Shown piece after piece: positions 8,065 through 12,563 of a stretch of 12,563 nucleotides of DNA. Below the pieces are notes generated by a model. It was not told the DNA's origin, did not search any database, and saw nothing but the letters and a program-made list of their open reading frames with translations. A program made the translations under genes and the position numbers. Within the stretch, counting starts at the first letter, position 1; the number at the start of each line of letters is the position of its first letter. This DNA is from Anaerolineaceae bacterium UBA6801 (GTDB lineage: Bacteria > Chloroflexota > Anaerolineae > Anaerolineales > Anaerolineaceae), in the NCBI GenBank assembly GCA_002452315.1, contig DKFH01000195.1:24378-36940 (forward strand), read 5' to 3'.

Positions 8065-8568
8065 TTACCAGCCGGCGAGAAAGTCTTCCCAGTCTTGATT
8101 TTCGTCGATATGTTTTCCAAACAGATAGGCGGCCGTATTGGGGGGCCGTTTTGGTCGCTTTATAGGGTACATACCGGATTGTTCCGGTGTCATCCCGCCT
8201 TTGAGGTGATTGCAGTGGGGACAGGCTGACACCACATTGTCCCAGCGGGTTTCACCCCCCAGGCGCCGGGGGATGACGTGATCAATGGTCAAATCGCCTG
8301 TCTGCCTGCCGCAATACTGGCACTGGTAATGGTCCCTGCGGAAAATCTCCCTCCGGGTCAGCTTGACGATAGGTCGTGGGCGTTTGACCATGTGATTGAG
8401 GCGGATGACAGAGGGAATGGGAAAGGTCTGTGAGACGGAGCGGATGACGCCGCGGCCGTTTAAGATCAGGGTTGCTTTTTCCGTCAGAACCAGGTTGATG
8501 GCGCGATATATGGATGTGACATGGATGGGTTGGAAGTTTGCATTCAGGACCAGCACAGGTTCGTTCAT
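8065..8568 (-). CDS. HNH endonuclease family protein
   Basis: 167 residues. A beta-rich N-terminal region (PVLVLNANFQPIHVTS, then RAINLVLTEKATLIL) precedes a zinc-containing HNH nuclease domain: C83-Q-Y-C86-G, then LTIDHVIPRRLGG (93-105) with the catalytic D96-H97, N111 in the middle, and C116-P-H-C119-N-H-L-K. Both CxxC knuckles for structural zinc are present. Stand-alone HNH proteins of this size and layout are widespread in Cyanobacteria and Chloroflexota as chromosomal genes; their role (DNA repair, restriction or other) is not established. It is convergent with the hydrolase gene on its right-hand end and divergent from the LiaF-like gene. No intein, intron or restriction-modification partner is nearby, so there is no sign that it is a homing endonuclease. 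It has its own strong promoter with a leader of only about 10 bases. Confidence 0.88.
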   Translation of the reverse strand: MNEPVLVLNANFQPIHVTSIYRAINLVLTEKATLILNGRGVIRSVSQTFPIPSVIRLNHMVKRPRPIVKLTRREIFRRDHYQCQYCGRQTGDLTIDHVIPRRLGGETRWDNVVSACPHCNHLKGGMTPEQSGMYPIKRPKRPPNTAAYLFGKHIDENQDWEDFLAGW

Positions 8569-8583
8569 GACAACACCATAATG

Positions 8584-8612
8584 ATTATAACAGCTTTGAT
8601 GCCGATCTTAAA
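8584..8612 (-). promoter_or_regulatory. Promoter for the HNH gene: extended -10 TGTTATAAT
   Basis: On the minus strand, a consensus TATAAT (8589-8584) is preceded by TG with one intervening base, forming an extended -10. A weak -35 TTTAAG (8612-8607) lies 17 bp further upstream. Only 15 bases separate the -10 from the ATG at 8568, so the 5' leader would be about 8-10 bases, with at best a GGTG in it. Confidence 0.65.
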
Positions 8613-8688
8613 AGCCCCTTGTTGAAAATTTACGGTTAAGTTGTTTTCCCATGAAGAAATCAAACAGAGTTTATTTTCAATCAACACA

Positions 8689-8713
8689 GCAATCGTTTTA
8701 AGGCAATCGTTTT
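8689..8713. repeat. Tandem 11-bp direct repeat GCAATCGTTTT, 14-bp period
   Basis: Two identical copies of GCAATCGTTTT lie at 8689-8699 and 8703-8713, separated by three bases. The second copy overlaps the -35 region of the LiaF-like promoter. A tandem repeat at this position could be a binding site for a regulator, but that is inference; the AT-rich sequence allows chance repetition. Confidence 0.6.
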
Positions 8714-8741
8714 GGGCAGGGAGCGAAAAAACTGTTAAAAT
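8712..8741 (+). promoter_or_regulatory. Promoter for the LiaF-like gene
   Basis: An extended -10 (TG at 8733-8734, one base, TAAAAT at 8736-8741) matches five of six consensus bases. TTGGGC at 8712-8717 is a modest -35 with an 18-bp spacer. A start site near 8748 leaves about 17 bases before the ATG, containing the ribosome binding site AAGGA at 8755-8759. Confidence 0.6.
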
Positions 8742-8764
8742 AGTATCTGATAAAAAGGATCGTT

Positions 8765-9304
8765 ATGAAGCGCTGGCAAATCACCCTGGGGATATCACTG
8801 GTCGTATTAGGCATATTTTCTTTGTTCAATCAACTTTTCCCGGATTTGAGGATCGGCCGCTTCACCGGACCTTTGATCCTGATCGGCCTGGGGATATTTG
8901 TAATCCTGAGGCCGAGAATGGCTGGGCCGGAGGTTAAGGTGCTAATCCCCATTTTGGGCGATATGCGCAACACCGGCGCATGGGAGGTGACCCGGCACGA
9001 AATTTGGTGGTTCGTCGGATCGATCCGATTGGATTTCTCAGAGGCTGTGTTTCCAGAAGGGGAAGGGAAGATTAACATCATCGGCTTTGTGAATGATATC
9101 CAGATTATCCTTCCCGAGGATGTGGGCTTGCAGGTTCTTTCCACGGCGTTTGTCAACGACTTTCATGGTTTGGGGGGAAAACAAGAGCGGTTCCTCAGCA
9201 CGTTGGAAGAACAATCCTTAAACTTCACCACAGCAGAAAAACGCGTGGTTGTGGAATCCATTGCGTTTGTGGCTGAAGTAAAAGTCCGGCCGACAATGTT
9301 GTAG
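8765..9304 (+). CDS. LiaF-like membrane protein (cell wall-active antibiotic response domain)
   Basis: 179 residues. Two membrane-spanning segments (about 5-24 and 33-50, the second GPLILIGLGIFVIL) are joined by a short loop, followed by a beta-repeat domain from about 58 to 178 (VLIPILGDMRNTGAWE, then SIRLDFSEAVFPEGEGKINI, then an IIGFVNDIQIILPEDVGLQV strand pair). This matches the LiaF C-terminal/DUF2154 family, whose founding member in Firmicutes keeps the LiaRS envelope-stress system off. No LiaR or LiaS neighbours are present here, so the partner is unknown and a direct LiaF function should not be assumed. The ATG has an AAGGA site five bases upstream and its own promoter. The gene appears monocistronic because a terminator-like hairpin overlaps its stop codon. 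Confidence 0.8.
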   Translation: MKRWQITLGISLVVLGIFSLFNQLFPDLRIGRFTGPLILIGLGIFVILRPRMAGPEVKVLIPILGDMRNTGAWEVTRHEIWWFVGSIRLDFSEAVFPEGEGKINIIGFVNDIQIILPEDVGLQVLSTAFVNDFHGLGGKQERFLSTLEEQSLNFTTAEKRVVVESIAFVAEVKVRPTML

Positions 9305-9323
9305 TGCCAATGACGGTTTTTTT
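9290..9323 (+). terminator. Possible intrinsic terminator at the end of the LiaF-like gene
   Basis: CCGACAATG (9290-9298) can pair with CAATGACGG (9308-9316) with two A-A mismatches (seven pairs) around a 9-base loop holding the stop codon. TTTTTTT (9317-9323) follows directly. The position and T-run fit a terminator, but the stem is imperfect. Confidence 0.4.
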
Positions 9324-9332
9324 CGATATAAT
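9304..9332 (+). promoter_or_regulatory. tyrS leader promoter with consensus -10 TATAAT
   Basis: TATAAT at 9327-9332 with GTGCCA (four of six -35 consensus bases) at 9304-9309, spacer 17 bp. The -10 ends six bases before the ATG of the leader peptide at 9339, so transcription would begin at or next to that A. The -35 lies within the upstream gene's stop codon and putative terminator hairpin. Confidence 0.65.
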
Positions 9333-9338
9333 TAAGTA

Positions 9339-9377
9339 ATGGTGAAAATGGTAGCATTTTATTACCACCGACCTTAA
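9339..9377 (+). CDS. tyrS leader peptide MVKMVAFYYHRP with tandem Tyr codons
   Basis: A 12-codon reading frame, ATG GTG AAA ATG GTA GCA TTT TAT TAC CAC CGA CCT TAA, lies between the promoter and the tyrS attenuator hairpin. Codons 8 and 9 (9360-9365) are consecutive Tyr codons preceded by Phe. In a gene leader that precedes tyrosyl-tRNA synthetase this is what leader-peptide attenuation predicts: shortage of charged tRNA-Tyr would stall the ribosome there. The first ATG starts at about the expected transcription start, so translation would be leaderless; a second in-frame ATG (9348) has GGTG three bases before it. The RNA covering the frame can itself fold: AAAATG (9345-9350) pairs with CATTTT (9355-9360) around GTAG. 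Expression is not proven; the assignment rests on position, codon content and the downstream terminator. Confidence 0.6.
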   Translation: MVKMVAFYYHRP

Positions 9378-9402
9378 AAGAAAAATTGTCCTGGCTCCCT
9401 GG

Positions 9403-9433
9403 CGCGCCTGGTGAGACGGGCGCGTTTTATTTT
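9403..9433 (+). terminator. Intrinsic terminator/attenuator in the tyrS leader
   Basis: CGCGCC (9403-9408) pairs perfectly with GGCGCG (9419-9424), extendable by a U-G pair (9409-9418) and by G-U pairs at the base, with loop GGTGAGAC (9410-9417). TTTTATTTT (9425-9433) follows. It lies downstream of the leader promoter and peptide and about 30 bases before the tyrS ribosome binding site, so it would cut off tyrS transcription unless disrupted. A clear competing antiterminator was not found by eye; CTCCC (9395-9399) with GGTGAG (9410-9415, one bulge) is a weak candidate. Confidence 0.75.
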
Positions 9434-9476
9434 GTGAGCATGTGGACAGACACTAACATTAACCGAGGAGGCGATC

Positions 9477-10691
9477 GTGAACATTAACCAACAAGTGACC
9501 TACCTGATGCGCGGGGTTGAATATGGCGATCCGGCGATGTATGAGGCGATGAAGAAAGAGCTGCGAGAGCGATTAATTGAAGCAGAACGGCTGGGCAGGC
9601 CGTTGCGGGTGTATTGCGGCTATGACCCACGCACCACGGATTTGCATATTGGTCATACCGTCACGATGCGCAAACTGCGTCAATTCCAGGAGTTGGGGCA
9701 TCAGGTCGTCTTTGTGATTGGCACCTACACGGCGCTGATCGGGGACCCCTCTGATAAGGACAAATTGCGTCCACAGCTCACCCCGGAGGAGGCAAAAATC
9801 AACGCGGAAACATATGCCGAGCAGGCTTTTCGCATTCTGGATCGAGAAAAAACTGAAATTCGCTACAACGCGGAGTGGCTGTCTGAGCTGACATTCAAAG
9901 ATTTGATCCATTTGGCCTCAAATTTCACCCTGCAGCAATTCCTAACCCGTGAAAACTTCCGCAACCGTTGGGAAAACGAAGAAGCGATCTATTTTCACGA
10001 GTTGTTCTACGCCATCATGCAGGGCTATGACGCCTATGTTTTGGAAGCCGATGTCCAGGTGGGTGGCACGGACCAAATGTTCAATATCATGACGGCAGCA
10101 CGCAAGATCATGACCTTTTACCATGCCAAGCCGAACATTGGCATCATCCTGCCTATCCTCCCAGGAACGGATGGCGAGCTAAAGATGAGCAAATCGTTGG
10201 GCAACCACATTCCCCTGAATACGACCCCTGAAGACATGTTTGGCAAGGTGATGAGTGTGCCGGATTCTGCCATGCCCAGTTATGCCCGTTTAGTCACGCG
10301 CTGGACAGTGGACAAGATCGAGGCTTTTGAGCGTGCGATGGCTTCAGGCGAGGTTCATCCCCGGGACGCCAAGATGGAATTGGCAGAAGAAATCACAGCT
10401 GCCTTTTTCGATGAGGAGAAGGCAAAACAGGCGCGCACGTATTTCATCAACCTGTTCCAAAAAGGGGACATGCCGGAGGATATCCCCAGTTTTAAACCAC
10501 AAGGTGAACCCATTTTGCTTGAGGTTTTGGTGGATAGCGGCTTGGTGAACAGTAAAAGCCAGGCACGCCGCTTGATTGAGCAGAACGGTGTCAAAATCGA
10601 TGGTGAAGTTGCCACTGATCCTTACCTGCTGTTGGCGCCCGGTGCCGTTGTGCAGGTTGGTAAGCGGCATTTTATCCGCATTGTTGAGTGA
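9477..10691 (+). CDS. tyrS: Tyrosyl-tRNA synthetase, TyrZ-type
   Basis: Cytoplasmic class I aminoacyl-tRNA synthetase that charges tRNA-Tyr. 404 residues, normal for the family. Motifs: HIGH at 57-60 in DLHIGHT, IGDPS (88-92), the tyrosine-pocket segment QGYDAYVLEADVQVGGTDQM (182-201), KMSKS at 236-240 and a C-terminal S4 RNA-binding domain (about 345-403, including LVDSGLVNSKSQARRLIEQN). HIGH rather than HLGH, LRQFQELGH and GGTDQ.FN place it with the TyrZ-like branch rather than E. coli-type TyrS; this is recognition by eye. The start is GTG, supported by a strong GAGGAGG (9465-9471) five bases upstream. Transcription probably begins about 140 bases earlier, through a Tyr-rich leader peptide and an intrinsic terminator, indicating attenuation control. 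The next gene converges from the opposite strand 18 bases after the stop. Confidence 0.97.
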   Translation: MNINQQVTYLMRGVEYGDPAMYEAMKKELRERLIEAERLGRPLRVYCGYDPRTTDLHIGHTVTMRKLRQFQELGHQVVFVIGTYTALIGDPSDKDKLRPQLTPEEAKINAETYAEQAFRILDREKTEIRYNAEWLSELTFKDLIHLASNFTLQQFLTRENFRNRWENEEAIYFHELFYAIMQGYDAYVLEADVQVGGTDQMFNIMTAARKIMTFYHAKPNIGIILPILPGTDGELKMSKSLGNHIPLNTTPEDMFGKVMSVPDSAMPSYARLVTRWTVDKIEAFERAMASGEVHPRDAKMELAEEITAAFFDEEKAKQARTYFINLFQKGDMPEDIPSFKPQGEPILLEVLVDSGLVNSKSQARRLIEQNGVKIDGEVATDPYLLLAPGAVVQVGKRHFIRIVE

Positions 10692-10709
10692 CCACAACAG
10701 AAATATTTA

Positions 10710-12563
10710 TTATGGTTGTTGCGTAGTGGGAGTCTTGCCTGAAAAACGAATGGCGCTCTCGATCAAGGCGGCGCCGATCGTTTCTGCCAGGATAGGCGAG
10801 TCTTGCTCGAGGACGACGACGGCCGTCATGGGTTGGCCCTGCCATCCGGTGGTTGTGCCCGCAACAAACCAGGTGATTGGCGGCTGATTATCCCTCACGA
10901 CTGTGGCTAAAACCTGCCAATAGGGGGCATGCGGCAATGATAACAACTGGTTGACCTGGTGTGTTGATGCTGGGTCCAATGCCTCGGCATTGGGCTGTAA
11001 TTTTGGCAGGGCGGTCCAACCATCAAGAGGGCTTAGATAAGCATTGATGATTCTTGGCCCGGGCCGCATGCCATGGTGGGTGATCGCGCTGGCCGCCATG
11101 GCCATTTGCAGGGGGCTGATGACAAAGCTGCCCTCGCCACGATAAAAAGCGTTCATATCAGAAAGATCAGGCAAGGTGGGGTTAGCCACAGGCAGGTGTA
11201 AGCGAGGTGCGGAAAAGAATCCCAGATTTTCGTATATATTTTGGAGCAGATCAACGCTCAGGTCTCTCGCAATGTGCATTTGCGCATTCTGACAGCCATT
11301 GGAGATCACGGCTTGCCAGGTGAGCGGTTCTTCCAGCGGCTGCACACACTCGAGGCTGTCGCTCATGTCCTGGAAGCGGGTTTCGGGGTCTTGAGACTGG
11401 AGCAAGGACTCGGGATCACTCGCCATCATAAACGGGAACAGCGCCCCGCCCGGGGGATATAACCCCTGTGTAGCCCGGTTTAGCAAAGGCGCATTTTCAT
11501 CTCCTAGCAAGTCCACCCAGGTTATTTCTAAGTCGGCCGCGTCAAAATATGGGTGCGAGGCCATGGCAAGGATTTCACCGGTGCTGGCATTCATGACCAC
11601 AGCCGTGCCATTATGGCCCTCTAAAAGTGCATCAGCTGACCTTTGAAGGTCCAAATCAATGGTCAGGCGGACGTCCAGACCTTGGGGGGGTTGATTGTAA
11701 AGCAGCTTGTGCCAAAAATAGGTCGAATAGGGATAACCGGTATGCCCGCGCAGGTAGGTGAACATGGAGGCTTCGATCCCCGTCTGCCCGTAAATGCGAT
11801 GCGAAAAGCCAATCACCGGATAAAGCGGGACGTGTTTGCTCGTCCGGGTGAAGTCTCCGATCTCACCTACGCTGGTGATGATAACCTGATTGTCGCGGTC
11901 GACAATATCGCCGCGTTTGACAAAGCGATCATTGATGATCCAGCGCGGGTTCTCAGGCCTGTTGATCAGCGAGGGGTTGAACCAGAAGGAGAGCAAGCTG
12001 ACGGTGATGATTTCAACGATCATTGCAAGGATCAGCAAGAAACCGACCGTGGCATAACGCGGTTGCTTCAGGGTCATGGTTTCACCTTCAGGGGCCGATT
12101 GATGGCTGATGGTGAGCAAGATCAGCACGCCGCAAAAGGAAACCAGTAAGGATGAGCCGCCATAGGAGAGAAACGGTAAGGTCACCCCGGTGAGGGGCAG
12201 CAAGCCGATATTCCCGCCGATGATGAGGATGCTTTGAATTCCGAAATAAAAGCTCAGCCCCAGGGTTAAATAGCGATGGAAGGAATTGTTCGTGCCCATG
12301 GCTATTTTGATGCCGCGAAAAATCAGGACAGCATATAAGAGGATGATGGCAGTGACCCCTAAAAAGCCGATTTCTTCAGCCAGTGCAGAAAAAATAAAAT
12401 CAGAAACCGCCACCGGGATCAAGCCAGGGCTGCCCAGCCCGGGTCCAGTACCGAGCAGGTTGCCTTCCGCGATGGCAACCATGGACTGGATAATTTGATA
12501 GGAGGCGCCGGTTGGGTCTCCAAAGGGGTTCAGCCAGGTATCCACCCTCAGGCGGACGACATC
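10710..12563 (-). CDS. SEDS glycosyltransferase (FtsW/RodA) fused to a class B PBP-like domain with degenerate active site; 5' end outside window
   Basis: 617 codons are visible; the frame is open through the right edge (D-V-V-R-L-R before a GTG at 12545), so the N-terminal half of the SEDS part is missing from the window. Numbering here counts from that GTG. Residues 1-148 are the SEDS C-terminal half: LNPFGDPTGASYQIIQS, IPVAVSDFIFSALAEEIGF with the presumed catalytic Asp49, and the signature GNIGLLPLTGVTLPFLSYGG (111-130). A cytoplasmic linker leads to a new membrane helix (about 165-189), then a class B PBP pedestal (RGDIVDRD 211-218, GQTGIE 253-258, DVRLTIDLDLQ 291-301) and a transpeptidase fold (TGEILAMASHPYFD, LLNRATQGLYPPG, GSFVISPLQMAMAASAITHHG). 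Catalytic motifs are missing: SxxK reads G367-A-L-F370, SxN reads G417-C-Q419, and no KTG occurs before WFVAG (559-563). It likely polymerises glycan, with the PBP part structural or activating. Confidence 0.88.
   Translation of the reverse strand, partial: DVVRLRVDTWLNPFGDPTGASYQIIQSMVAIAEGNLLGTGPGLGSPGLIPVAVSDFIFSALAEEIGFLGVTAIILLYAVLIFRGIKIAMGTNNSFHRYLTLGLSFYFGIQSILIIGGNIGLLPLTGVTLPFLSYGGSSLLVSFCGVLILLTISHQSAPEGETMTLKQPRYATVGFLLILAMIVEIITVSLLSFWFNPSLINRPENPRWIINDRFVKRGDIVDRDNQVIITSVGEIGDFTRTSKHVPLYPVIGFSHRIYGQTGIEASMFTYLRGHTGYPYSTYFWHKLLYNQPPQGLDVRLTIDLDLQRSADALLEGHNGTAVVMNASTGEILAMASHPYFDAADLEITWVDLLGDENAPLLNRATQGLYPPGGALFPFMMASDPESLLQSQDPETRFQDMSDSLECVQPLEEPLTWQAVISNGCQNAQMHIARDLSVDLLQNIYENLGFFSAPRLHLPVANPTLPDLSDMNAFYRGEGSFVISPLQMAMAASAITHHGMRPGPRIINAYLSPLDGWTALPKLQPNAEALDPASTHQVNQLLSLPHAPYWQVLATVVRDNQPPITWFVAGTTTGWQGQPMTAVVVLEQDSPILAETIGAALIESAIRFSGKTPTTQQP

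Noticed and set aside
8641..8937. 98-codon plus-strand frame starting upstream of the LiaF-like gene
   Set aside because: Starts with TTG, has no ribosome binding site, runs out of frame through the LiaF-like coding region and covers its promoter; the composition is not protein-like.
9339..9476. T-box riboswitch upstream of tyrS
   Set aside because: The leader is only about 140 bases and lacks a convincing TGGNACC T-box core; the nearest is TGGCTCC at 9392-9398. No Stem I-like structure with a specifier loop is evident.
10692..10740. Bidirectional terminator between tyrS and the converging SEDS-PBP gene
   Set aside because: Only a 5-bp ACAAC/GTTGT pairing with a long AT-rich loop and no T-run on either strand; too weak to call.
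11643..12149. 168-codon plus-strand frame opposite the SEDS-PBP gene
   Set aside because: Antisense shadow of a well-supported gene with no recognisable domain or ribosome binding site.
12543..12545. GTG as the start of the SEDS-PBP gene
   Set aside because: The frame continues to the window edge, and the upstream residues plus those after it match the middle of an FtsW/RodA protein, so the GTG encodes an internal valine.

Overview
This is chromosomal DNA from a free-living bacterium with roughly 50% G+C. The gene content looks like Chloroflexota, probably class Anaerolineae: a TyrZ-type tyrosyl-tRNA synthetase, an actinobacterial-style SEDS protein, a 7TM/GAF/helix-turn-helix membrane regulator and an archaetidylinositol/PI-phosphate-synthase-like CDP-alcohol phosphotransferase. 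That placement is an inference, not a database result. No phage, transposon, CRISPR, rRNA or tRNA is visible.

Layout. Positions 1-8037 carry seven plus-strand genes that are tightly packed: a GNAT acetyltransferase (5' end outside the window), a membrane-bound putative transcription regulator, a three-domain S1 RNA-binding protein (ATGA overlap with the regulator), FtsK, a CDP-alcohol phosphatidyltransferase, Lgt and an RNase Z-like metallo-beta-lactamase-fold hydrolase. At 8065-8568 a minus-strand HNH endonuclease converges on them. It is divergent from a plus-strand LiaF-like membrane protein (8765-9304), and the 196-bp gap between them holds a promoter for each gene plus an 11-bp direct repeat. 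Next comes tyrS (9477-10691) behind a 170-bp regulatory leader. A minus-strand gene (10710 to beyond the right edge) converges on tyrS and encodes a SEDS glycosyltransferase fused to a class B penicillin-binding-protein-like domain.

Functional theme. Most genes serve the cell envelope and division: chromosome translocation at the septum (FtsK), phospholipid synthesis and lipoprotein lipidation (the phosphotransferase and Lgt), envelope stress (LiaF-like) and peptidoglycan polymerisation (the SEDS fusion).

Two observations stand out. First, the SEDS-PBP fusion keeps the glycosyltransferase aspartate but appears to have lost all three transpeptidase motifs (SxxK, SxN, KTG) while keeping the fold. 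It looks like a polymerase covalently tethered to a dead transpeptidase that may act only as an activator. Second, the tyrS leader contains a consensus promoter, an apparently leaderless 12-codon peptide MVKMVAFYYHRP with tandem Tyr codons, and then a GC-rich hairpin plus T-run before the ribosome binding site. This is the layout of leader-peptide transcription attenuation responding to charged tRNA-Tyr.
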